From Fischerella muscicola PCC 7414 (GTDB lineage: Bacteria; Cyanobacteriota; Cyanobacteriia; Cyanobacteriales; Nostocaceae): a stretch of DNA of 48,192 bases. The DNA is taken from contig NZ_AJLK01000081.1 of assembly GCF_000317205.1 (NCBI RefSeq), forward strand, positions 1 through 48,192, written 5' to 3'. The notes under the pieces were generated by a model. The model was not told the origin of the DNA. It saw only the letters and a list, made by a program, of their open reading frames with translations, and searched no databases. Within the stretch, counting starts at the first letter, position 1. Every line of letters begins with the position of its first letter. The position numbers were made by a program, and so were the translations under genes. Of the stretch, positions 17,278 to 26,400 are shown one piece after another.

Positions 17278-20200
17278 ATGGAAGGAATTGCAATTATTGG
17301 TATATCAGGACGCTTCCCTGGAGCCAAAAATATTGAAAAATTTTGGCAAAATTTGCACTCAGGAGTAGAATCAATTTCTCTGTTTACAGATGAAGAGTTA
17401 ATCGCTGCTGGAATCGAACCTGGATTATTAAATAACTCTAATTATGTGAAAGCAGGTGCAATATTAGAAGATATAGATTTATTTGATGCTGCTTTTTTTG
17501 GTTTTAATCCTAAAGAAGCTGAAATCACCGATCCACAACACCGTCTGTTTTTAGAATGTGCATGGGAAGCACTAGAAAACGCTGGCTATGATTCTATGAG
17601 GTGTGAAAGTCGGATTGGTGTTTATGCAGGTGCTAGTTTAAATAACTATTTATCATTTAATATAAATCGTGACCAAATCGGGTCAGCGAATAGTTTTCAA
17701 AAGTTGATTGGTAACGATAAAGATTTTCTGACTACTCGTGTTTCTTATAAATTAAATTTATCTGGCCCGAGTGTCACAATTCAAACAGCTTGTTCTACTT
17801 CCTTAGTAGCAATAACTCTGGCTTGCCAAAGCTTATTAAATTACCAATGCGACATGACATTGGCAGGTGGAGTTTCAATTAGAGTGCCACAAAAAACAGG
17901 TTATTTGTATCAAGAAGGAGGAATTTTATCGCCAGATGGCCACTGTCGTGCCTTTGATGCCAAAGCACAGGGAACAATTATTGGCAATGGTGTAGGAGTG
18001 GTAGTTTTAAAACGTCTTGCAGATGCGATCGCAGATGGGGATCACATATATGCAGTAATTAAAGCAGCTGCGATCAATAACGATGGTTCTGGTAAAATTG
18101 GTTACACTGCACCCAGTGTCAACGGTCAAGCTGAAGTCATAGCAGAAGCGCTGGCTTTGGCGGGAGTGGAACCGGAAAGCCTCAGCTATATTGAGGCACA
18201 CGGCACAGGCACTAATTTGGGTGATCCCATTGAAATCAATGCCCTGACCAATGTTTTTCGCGACTATACTGACAAAAAAGGCTTCTGTGCCATAGGTTCT
18301 GTCAAAACGAATATCGGTCATTTAGATGCTGCTGCCGGAGTAGCAGGGGTCATCAAAACCGCCCTGGCTCTCCAGCATAAATTGATACCACCGAGCCTGA
18401 ACTTTCAGCAGCCCAATCCTGAGATTGATTTTGCCAATAGTCCTTTTTATGTCAATACAAAACCCACACAATGGGAAGTAGAGACGCGAGATCTCGCGTC
18501 TCTACAATCTCCCCGCCGTGCAGGTGTCAGTTCCTTAGGAATTGGTGGCACTAATGCCCATGTAATTCTGGAAGAAGCACCAGTTGTAGAGACGAGACGT
18601 GGCACGTCTCTACAATCTCGTCCTTGGCAATTGTTACTAGTTTCTGCCAAAACAGAATCTGCCCTGGAAAATGCGACTAAAAATCTCGCTCACCATTTGA
18701 GTGAACATCCGGAAGAAAACTTGGCAAATGTGGCTTATACCTTGCAAGTGGGGCGCAGGGAATTTGACTATCGTCGTATGTTGGTATGCCAGGATATTGC
18801 AGATGCTGTCAATACATTAAATAGGCACGATGTACAAAGAGTTTTAACCCACTTTCAAGAACCGCTAGAACGTCCCATCGCCTTCATGTTCCCGGGACAA
18901 GGCGCTCAGTATGTGGAAATGGGTAAAGAAATTTACCAGACTGAGGTGATATTCCGTAAATATCTGGATCGTTGCTGCTTGATGCTCAAACCTTTGTTAG
19001 GGGTTGATTTGCGATCGCTATTCTATCCCGATGAAAATCAGGTGCAAGCAGCAGAAAAACTCAAACAAACCAGTATCGCTCAAAGCGCATTGTTTGTAAT
19101 TGAGTATGCGCTGGCTCAGTTGTGGATGTCCTGGGGGATTTCTCCCAGCGCCATGATTGGCCATAGTATCGGCGAATATGTCGCGGCTTGCCTTGCTGAT
19201 GTGATGTCTCTGGAAGAAGCTTTAACTCTGGTTGCGATGCGGGGACGACTGATGCAGCAACTACCAACAGGTGCAATGCTCTCTGTTCCACTCCCAGAAG
19301 AAGAAGTCAAAATCTTACTTCATCAAGAGTTATCTTTAGCTACTAGCAACGCTCCCAATTTGTGTGTAGTTTCGGGAAGTCATGACGCCGTCAACACTTT
19401 TGCGGCACAACTGCAAGCCAAAGGCGTAGAATGTCGCCGCCTGCATACTTCCCACGCCTTCCATTCCCAGATGATGGAACCGATCTTAGAACCATTCATT
19501 GCTGAAGTTAAAAAGGTAAAACTCTATCCTCCCAAGATACCTTTTATCTCCAATGTCACAGGAACTTGGATCACCCCAGAAGAAGCCACAGATCCTAATT
19601 ATTGGGCAAAACATTTACGCTCCCCTGTGCGCTTTAGTGCGGGAATATCTCAATTACTGCAACAACCAAATCGGATTCTCCTAGAAGTGGGGCCAGGACG
19701 TACTTTGTGTACACTCGCCAAACAGCATTCCCACCAAGCAGCAGGACAGGTGGTTTTGCCAAGCTTACGCCACCCCCAGGACAAACAATCGGATGTAGCT
19801 TTTATACTCAACATCTTAGGTAGACTCTGGTTAGCGGGAGTTACTATCAATTGGTCTGGTTTTTATGCTCACGAACAACGTCAGCGCGTACCATTACCAA
19901 CTTACCCATTTGAGCGTCAGCGTTACTGGATTGAACCCCAATTAACAGTAGAAAAATCTGGACAAGCGGAAAGTAAACTTGGTAAAAAATCCAATATAGC
20001 TGACTGGTTTTATGTTCCTTCGTGGAAACAAATTCCTCTAGTCAAAACTGGAAAGAAAAAGTCTACTTGTTATCTGGTTTTTGTTGATGAATGCACCATA
20101 GGTTCGCAAATTGTTCAACATTTGCAACAAACAGGACAAGATGCGATCGCAGTCTTAGTAGGTGAGGAATTTAGCCAAGTTAACCACAACACTTACACAA

Positions 20201-21936
20201 TCAATCCTGCCCAACAAGATGATTATTATACTTTGCTCCAAGCTATTCAACAACAAGGTAAAATACCAGAAACAATCATTCATTTGTGGAGTCTCACTAA
20301 TTCAATCAATCAGTCACTAGAAACAATTCAAAATCATGGTTTCTGGAGTTTGATTTACCTAGCACAAGCTTTAGGACAGCAAAATATTAGTGACTCAACA
20401 ATTCAACTTTTAGTTGTGAGTAATCACCTCTATGATGTCACTGGTAATGAGGAATTATTGCCTGCAAAAGCCACTATTTTAGGACCTTGTAAAGTTATAC
20501 CCCAAGAGTATCCAAGTATAAAATGCCGTCAAATTGATGTAGTATTACTGACTTCCAGCATTGACCATCTTGTACAAGAATTGCTGGCAGAAATTACAGC
20601 AGAACCCAACGAATCTATCATCGCCTACCGCAATCATCATCGTTGGGTACAAGTATTTGAACCGATAACTTTAGAAAAACCTACCAGCAGCAAAACACGA
20701 TTACGGCAAAAAGGAGTATATTTAATCACTGGTGGTACAGGGGGTATAGGCTTAGAACTTGGCAAATATCTTGCCCAAACAGTACAAGCTAAACTTATCC
20801 TTGTTGGACGTTCTCAATTACCAGCAAAAGAGCATTGGCAACCATGGCAAGCAACTCATGATACATCTGATCCTACTAGCCACAAAATTCAAAAATTGCA
20901 GGAATTAGAGACACTGGGGGCTGAAGTTTTAATATTGCCTGCCGATGTCACTAATTATGAACAAATGCAAAGCGCGGTTGCTCAATCTCTAGAAAAATTT
21001 GGGGAAATTAATGGCGTCATTCATGCAGCTGGAGTTCCGGGAAGTGGTATAGTTCAATTGAAAACTTCAGAGATTGTAAACAGTGTTTTTGCTCCCAAAT
21101 TGCAGGGAACATTAGTGTTAAATGAAGTCCTCAAAGACATCAATTTAGATTTCTTGGTACTTTGTTCTTCTCTGAGTTCAATTTCTGGAGGATTTGGACA
21201 GGTAGATTATTGTGCAGCCAATGCATTTTTAGATAAATTTGCTCATTTTAATACATCGAAAAATGGTAAACTGACATTAGCAATCAACTGGGATGCATGG
21301 CAAGAAGTGGGAATGGCAGTCAATACTGCTGTTCCTAAAGAACTTAAGAAATGGCGCTCTGAAACTCTCAAAAATGGACTTTTGACAGCAGAAGCAGTAG
21401 AAGCATTTGAGCGGATTTTGGCAAATCCACTTCCTCAAATTTTAGTTTCCACACAAGAATTACAATTAGTCATTGACCAATTTAATCAATTTCTTTCATC
21501 AAGTTTTCTTAACTCTCAATCAGAGAATTTTACTCACTTATCTGGCACAAGACATGCACGAACTCTCCAAGAAACTACTTATGTTGCTCCCCGTAACGAA
21601 ATTGAGGAAAGTATTGCCAATATTTGGAAAGAACTGATAGGTATTGACAAAGTAGGAATTTATGACAACTTCTTTGAATTAGGCGGACACTCTTTACTAG
21701 CTGTACAAACAATTTCTCGCCTGCGTGAAATATTCCAATTAGACTTACCCCTGCGTACTCTTTTATTTGAAGCCCCCACTGTAGCTGAACTAGCTATTTT
21801 CATTGCAGAAAAACAACCGAAAGCAGAAGAATTGAAAGAGATAGAACAACTATTAGCAGAGGTAGAAAATCTTTCACTTGATGAAATTAAACAACAACTC
21901 GCTAAAGAATCACAAGCTAGTGGTTTGTGTCATTAA
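17278..21936 (+). CDS. Type I PKS module 1: KS-AT-KR-ACP
   Basis: The product has 1552 residues. The ketosynthase (1-430) has Cys172 in TACSTS, His308 in EAHGTGT and His348 in KTNIGH. The acyltransferase (about 535-830) has Ser630 in GHSIGE and HAFHS at 726-730, the malonyl-CoA type. The ketoreductase (about 905-1400) looks intact: GGTGGIG at 1152-1158, VGRS, and YCAAN with Tyr1311 and Asn1315. The carrier Ser1472 is in GGHSL. No dehydratase, enoylreductase or methyltransferase is seen, so the module should add a C2 unit and reduce its beta-keto to a hydroxyl. Two palindromic repeats are in frame near residues 400-445. A purine-rich AGGAAAG precedes the ATG by three bases. The helix-rich tail (EQLLAEVENLSLDEI) is a likely docking element. 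It should extend the Ser-loaded chain and act with the monooxygenase downstream. Confidence 0.95.
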   Translation: MEGIAIIGISGRFPGAKNIEKFWQNLHSGVESISLFTDEELIAAGIEPGLLNNSNYVKAGAILEDIDLFDAAFFGFNPKEAEITDPQHRLFLECAWEALENAGYDSMRCESRIGVYAGASLNNYLSFNINRDQIGSANSFQKLIGNDKDFLTTRVSYKLNLSGPSVTIQTACSTSLVAITLACQSLLNYQCDMTLAGGVSIRVPQKTGYLYQEGGILSPDGHCRAFDAKAQGTIIGNGVGVVVLKRLADAIADGDHIYAVIKAAAINNDGSGKIGYTAPSVNGQAEVIAEALALAGVEPESLSYIEAHGTGTNLGDPIEINALTNVFRDYTDKKGFCAIGSVKTNIGHLDAAAGVAGVIKTALALQHKLIPPSLNFQQPNPEIDFANSPFYVNTKPTQWEVETRDLASLQSPRRAGVSSLGIGGTNAHVILEEAPVVETRRGTSLQSRPWQLLLVSAKTESALENATKNLAHHLSEHPEENLANVAYTLQVGRREFDYRRMLVCQDIADAVNTLNRHDVQRVLTHFQEPLERPIAFMFPGQGAQYVEMGKEIYQTEVIFRKYLDRCCLMLKPLLGVDLRSLFYPDENQVQAAEKLKQTSIAQSALFVIEYALAQLWMSWGISPSAMIGHSIGEYVAACLADVMSLEEALTLVAMRGRLMQQLPTGAMLSVPLPEEEVKILLHQELSLATSNAPNLCVVSGSHDAVNTFAAQLQAKGVECRRLHTSHAFHSQMMEPILEPFIAEVKKVKLYPPKIPFISNVTGTWITPEEATDPNYWAKHLRSPVRFSAGISQLLQQPNRILLEVGPGRTLCTLAKQHSHQAAGQVVLPSLRHPQDKQSDVAFILNILGRLWLAGVTINWSGFYAHEQRQRVPLPTYPFERQRYWIEPQLTVEKSGQAESKLGKKSNIADWFYVPSWKQIPLVKTGKKKSTCYLVFVDECTIGSQIVQHLQQTGQDAIAVLVGEEFSQVNHNTYTINPAQQDDYYTLLQAIQQQGKIPETIIHLWSLTNSINQSLETIQNHGFWSLIYLAQALGQQNISDSTIQLLVVSNHLYDVTGNEELLPAKATILGPCKVIPQEYPSIKCRQIDVVLLTSSIDHLVQELLAEITAEPNESIIAYRNHHRWVQVFEPITLEKPTSSKTRLRQKGVYLITGGTGGIGLELGKYLAQTVQAKLILVGRSQLPAKEHWQPWQATHDTSDPTSHKIQKLQELETLGAEVLILPADVTNYEQMQSAVAQSLEKFGEINGVIHAAGVPGSGIVQLKTSEIVNSVFAPKLQGTLVLNEVLKDINLDFLVLCSSLSSISGGFGQVDYCAANAFLDKFAHFNTSKNGKLTLAINWDAWQEVGMAVNTAVPKELKKWRSETLKNGLLTAEAVEAFERILANPLPQILVSTQELQLVIDQFNQFLSSSFLNSQSENFTHLSGTRHARTLQETTYVAPRNEIEESIANIWKELIGIDKVGIYDNFFELGGHSLLAVQTISRLREIFQLDLPLRTLLFEAPTVAELAIFIAEKQPKAEELKEIEQLLAEVENLSLDEIKQQLAKESQASGLCH
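18478..18505. repeat. Perfect 28-bp palindrome in the KS C-terminal region of PKS 1
   Basis: Arms start GTAGAGACGCGAGA and mirror exactly. It encodes VETRDLASLQS, replacing the short TNG seen at this place in PKS 2 and PKS 3, just before PRRAGVSS. It is therefore an in-frame insertion. Confidence 0.95.
18584..18615. repeat. Palindromic element in the KS-AT linker of PKS 1
   Basis: Arms TTGTAGAGACG and CGTCTCTACAA are 11 nt each, with a 10-nt centre. The element encodes the linker VVETRRGTSLQS after LEEAP. Confidence 0.95.
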
Positions 21937-21992
21937 TTTTGATGGGTTACATAATTTGATGAATTACCCTTTTTTCCTCTTCTCTTGGCGCA

Positions 21993-22037
21993 CTTGGCGT
22001 CTACCCTTCGGGAACCCGCTTCGCGTGTATGGCGGTT
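21993..22037. repeat. 45-nt dispersed element, intergenic copy
   Basis: The reverse complement matches the in-frame copy at 34074-34118 in NRPS 3 at 44 of 45 positions by my count. Its core is GGGAACCCGCTTCGCG. Confidence 0.9.
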
Positions 22038-22121
22038 TAATTTTAATCCCTCAGAACTAATGAAACAGACCACTAGACTCTCACGGGCAATTGCCAACAA
22101 CGAGGAGATGAAGAATATAAC

Positions 22122-22154
22122 GTAGACGCGCTCATAGGCTTCGGTGAAGGGTAC
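22122..22154. repeat. 33-nt dispersed element, ends GTAGAC...GGGTAC
   Basis: It is present in this spacer and absent at the matching place in the paralogous spacer (near 39826), so it is inferred to be an insertion. Confidence 0.8.
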
Positions 22155-22174
22155 ACAGATAGATGCACACCGAT

Positions 22175-22209
22175 GTAGACGCGCCCAAGCGCGGCTTCCC
22201 GCAGGGTAC
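22175..22209. repeat. 35-nt dispersed element, ends GTAGAC...GGGTAC
   Basis: A second element of the same family lies 20 bp after the first and is also absent from the paralogous spacer. It resembles the reverse complement of the element at 17134. Confidence 0.8.
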
Positions 22210-22312
22210 ACAGATGGATTATGGGTTTGCTCCTAATTTGATCTGCGATCGCTATTTTCAAAACAGCTAATTACACTAGGTTATGGCACAAACCTTGCTA
22301 TAAAAATTCTTA

Positions 22313-22340
22313 CCCCTTCTGCCCTCTGCCTTCTGCCTTA
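22313..22340. repeat. CTTCTGCC tandem repeat, intergenic copy
   Basis: A run of CTTCTGCC and CTCTGCC units ends this spacer. It is the reverse-complement family member of the in-frame copy at 26350-26387 in NRPS 2. Confidence 0.8.
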
Positions 22341-22368
22341 TTTTTAAGACAATTGTAAGTAACTCAAA

Positions 22369-23454
22369 ATGGAATTCAGCTTACTATATTTTTCTGGTGA
22401 TGGGTCAACAACCCAAGTAGATAAATATCATCTCTTACTTGAAACAGCCAAGTTTGCTGATCAACATAATTTTGCAGCAATCTGGACTCCTGAGCGGCAT
22501 TTTCACCCCTTTGGAGGACTCTATCCTAATCCATCGGTAATTAGTGCTGCTTTGGCAATGGTAACTGAAAAAATTCAGCTACGATCTGGTAGTATTGTCA
22601 TGCCATTACAACATCCCGTACGAGTTGCCGAAGAATGGGGTGTAGTTGACAATCTTTCCAAGGGTAGAGTTAGTCTTTCTTTTGCACCCGGTTGGCACGC
22701 TGATGATTTTTTATTAGTTCCAGAAAATTATGCAGTTCGCAAAGAGATAATGTGGCGGGGTATTGAGACAGTCCAAAAACTTTGGCAAGGTGAATCAATT
22801 GCATTTAAAGGAGGAACTGGAAATGTTGTCAATATTAAAACGTTCCCGCGTCCCATACAATCAAAATTACCGATTTGGATTACTTGTCAAGCAGATAATA
22901 CATTTATTGGTGCTGGAAAGATTGGAGCTAATGTTTTAACTTCTTTGCTATACGCCACTCCGGAGGATTTAGCACAACAAATCTCTCTTTACCGTGAATC
23001 TTTGGTGCAACACGGGCATGATCCCAAGAGTGGAAAAGTAGCGCTGATGATGCATACTTTTATTGGGGAAGATACTCAATCAGTAAAGCAGAAAGTCAAG
23101 GAGCCTTTTTGCAATTATTTAAAAACTCATTTTGGACTAGTTGAAAACTTAGCCAAAACAATTAATTTTCAGGTAGATATAAAATCTTTTACGGAAGAAG
23201 ATCGTAATAGCCTTTTATCATTTGCTTTTGAACGCTATTTTCAAGGACGAGTCATGATAGGAACGATCGCAACCTGTCGTGAAACTATTGAATATATGCA
23301 ATCAATTGGTGTTGATGAAATTGCGTGTTTGATTGATTTTGGCTTGGATTTTGATTCTGTGATGACAAGCTTATATAAGTTGCAAAAAATAACAGAAGAG
23401 TATCAAGTGAAAAAGACTGTGGGACATTACTCAGCACTCAGCTTTTTTGGGTGA
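22369..23454 (+). CDS. FMN-dependent luciferase-like monooxygenase 1 (MupA/Atu3671 family)
   Basis: This 361-residue protein starts MEFSLLYFSGDGS and carries WTPERHFHPFGGLYPNPSV and GSIVMPLQHPVRVAEEW, typical of the luciferase-like flavin monooxygenases found within or beside NRPS/PKS lines. Such enzymes use reduced flavin and oxygen to hydroxylate, or sometimes insert oxygen into, a carrier-bound chain. Here it stands alone between a PKS and an NRPS, so it probably acts in trans on the ACP-bound ketide of PKS 1. Alpha-hydroxylation is the simplest proposal and is inference. Its last residues (GHYSALSFFG) are encoded by a repeat-like ACTCAGCACTCAGC (23426-23442). It ends six bases before NRPS 2, which suggests co-transcription. 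It is paralogous to the gene at 40026. Confidence 0.92.
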   Translation: MEFSLLYFSGDGSTTQVDKYHLLLETAKFADQHNFAAIWTPERHFHPFGGLYPNPSVISAALAMVTEKIQLRSGSIVMPLQHPVRVAEEWGVVDNLSKGRVSLSFAPGWHADDFLLVPENYAVRKEIMWRGIETVQKLWQGESIAFKGGTGNVVNIKTFPRPIQSKLPIWITCQADNTFIGAGKIGANVLTSLLYATPEDLAQQISLYRESLVQHGHDPKSGKVALMMHTFIGEDTQSVKQKVKEPFCNYLKTHFGLVENLAKTINFQVDIKSFTEEDRNSLLSFAFERYFQGRVMIGTIATCRETIEYMQSIGVDEIACLIDFGLDFDSVMTSLYKLQKITEEYQVKKTVGHYSALSFFG

Positions 23455-23460
23455 TTCATT

Positions 23461-26400
23461 ATGAATGATTTTGCAAAAAGAATTGCGGCACTTTCTCCAG
23501 AACAAAGAGCGCTGTTTGAACTGCGTCTAAAACAGAAAGAATTAAATTTAAAAAATATTACGTCGACATCAATTCCTAAGAGAAAAGCTTCTGAAGTCTT
23601 ATCCTTATCTTTAATTCAGGAAAGGTTGTGGTTTCTTTACCAATTACAACCAGATATTCCCTTATATAATGAATCTAATCTGTTTCGGATTACAGGTAAT
23701 CTTAAAAGTATTGTTTTAGAGCAAAGTCTGAACGAAATCATTAAACGGCATGAAATACTGCGCACCACTTTTCACACTGTAGATACTCAACTAATCCAAG
23801 TCATTGCCCCAGCACTAACAGTCACATTACCAATAATAGACCTGCAAGAGCGTTCAGAAACTGAACAAGCAGAATTAATCAAACAAATAGTCACTGAAAA
23901 ATCAACTCAACCCTTCGATCTCAGTCAAGATCCTTTATTACGAGGTACGCTCATCCGGCTAAAAGAGCAAGAACATTTAATGCTCCTAACCATGCACCAT
24001 ATCATTTCTGATGGTTGGTCGTGGCGAGTTTTTTATCGAGAATTAGGAACACTTTACCAAGCCTTTTGTGATGGCACTGCCCCAGCTTTGCCAGAATTGC
24101 CTATCCAGTATGCAGATTTCGCTCTTTGGCAGAGACAATCTTTGGATGACGAGACGTACAAGTCTCAATTAGTTTATTGGCGGCAAAAGCTGGAAAACTT
24201 ACCTCCAGTTCTCGCCTTACCAACAGATAATCCACGTCCGGCGGTTCAAAGCTTGCGAGGTGCGCGCCAAACTCTCATCCTTCCTCAATCATTGACAGAG
24301 GCACTGAAGTCCTTAAGTCAAAAGGAAGGCGTGACTTTGTTCATGGTGTTACTTGCGGCATTTAAGACTTTGCTCTATCGCTACACAGGACAAACAGACC
24401 TGGTAGTTGGTACTCCCATTGCCAATCGTAACCAAATTGAGACCGAAAATTTACTAGGTTGTTTTATTAACACTTTGGTTTTGCGAACTAATCTTTCTAA
24501 CAACCCTAGTTTTCGAGAACTATTAGCACGGGTACGGGAAACTACCTTGGCAGCTTATGCCCATCAAGACTTACCGTTTGAGCAACTGGTGAAAGAACTG
24601 CAACCAGAACGGACATTGAGTCATAACCCTCTGTTCCAAACGATGTTCGTCTTTCAGGATGCGCCACTGCAAGCCCTAGAATTGCCTGGTCTGAAATTGA
24701 CTCCCTCAATTGTAGACAGTGGATTTGCTGAGTTTGACTTGACTTTGTTCTTAGAAGATACAAAGCTGGGACTAATGGGAGCCTTAGAATACAGCACCGA
24801 CTTGTTTAGGGCAGACACCATTAACCGGATGATCGGGCATTGGCAAACTTTGCTGGCAGGGATTGTTTCTCACCCCGATGAGAATATCTCAAAATTAGCT
24901 TTACTGACTAAGTTTGAGGAAAATCAGCTGCTTGTAGATTGGAATCAAACAACAACAGACTATGCCAAAGACCAGTGCATTCATCAACTGTTTGCAGCCC
25001 AGGTGGAAAGAACACCAAATGCAGTGGCGGTGGTGTTTGCAGATCAGCAGTTGACTTACCGAGAACTCAACGAGAAAGCCAACCAACTGGCCCATTATTT
25101 GCAAAAGTTGGGAGTGCAACCGGAAGTGCCAGTAGGGATTTATGTTGAGCGTTCCTTAGAGATGGCGATCGCAATCTTAGCCATCTTAAAAGCGGGCGGC
25201 GCTTATGTGCCCATAGACCCAAACTATCCCCAGGAACGTATAGCCTACATCTTGGCGAATTCCCAAGCGCTTGTACTTCTAACTCAGGAAAAATTAGTCA
25301 AAGAACTGCCTGAGCATCAAGCATGTGTTGTCTGTTTGGATACAGACTGGCAAGCCATCTCGCAAGAGAACCAGAGCAATCCCTTTAGTAATACTGGAAG
25401 CGAAAATTTAGCTTATGTGATTTATACTTCCGGTTCTACAGGTACACCCAAAGGTGTATTAGTTACACATAAATCTTTAGTTAATTTTACGGAAGCTGCT
25501 ATTGGTGAATATGGACTGACACAGGGCGATCGCGTGCTTCAGTTTGCCTCCATTAGTTTCGATGCCGCAGCAGAAGAAATTTATCCCTGCCTGACGTGTG
25601 GTGGAACTTTGGTTCTACGTACTGATGAGATGCTCAGTGATGGACAGACATTTCTGCAAAAGTGCCAGGATTTAAAGCTGACGGTGTTAGATTTGCCGAC
25701 TGCCTACTGGCAACAACTCATGTCTGACATCTCCACAGCAGATTTACGGCTGCCCGACTCACTCCGTTTAGTAATTATCGGCGGAGAGCAAGCGCAGGGG
25801 AAACAAGTAGAAATTTGGCAAAATTGTGTAGGCGATCGCCAAGAACTGATCAATACCTACGGTCCTACAGAGGCAACTGTTGTCACAACAACATACAAAT
25901 TACTGTTAGCGTCCACAGACAACCAGTCACCCAGAATGCCAATAGGACGCCCGATTCCCAATACTCAAACCTACGTATTAGATAAATATTTGCAACCAGT
26001 TCCCGTCGGTGTTGTTGGTGAACTATACATTAGCGGTGCTGGTGTCGCGAGGGGATACCTCAACCGTCCAGATTTGACCGCCGATAAATTCATTCCCCAC
26101 CCCTTCAGCAATCAGCCAGGAGCGCGATTATACAAAACAGGGGATTTGGTACGCTATCGTCAAGACGGCAACATCGAATTCCTAGGACGGATTGACAATC
26201 AAGTGAAAGTTAGGGGATTCCGCATCGAGTTAGGAGAAATTGAGTCGGTGCTGAGTCAACATCCCGCCGTGCGAGAAGTAGCAGTTTTAGCACGAGAAGA
26301 AAAAGCGGGAAATAAACGCTTAGTAGCTTATATAGTTCGTAACAAACAAGGCAGAGGGCAGGAGGCAGAAGGCAGAGGGCAAGAGGATTTCATAGCGGGT

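Larger units (their letters stand above)
21937..22368. other. Repeat-rich spacer between PKS 1 and monooxygenase 1
   Basis: No gene is supported. The spacer holds at least four dispersed repeats (21993-22037, 22122-22154, 22175-22209, 22313-22340). Its part at 22075-22267 is homologous to 39779-39907 in the corresponding spacer of the second cassette. Confidence 0.75.

Noticed and set aside
21878-22060. Open frame running into the spacer after PKS 1
   Set aside because: It overlaps the end of PKS 1 in another frame and reads through repeat DNA.
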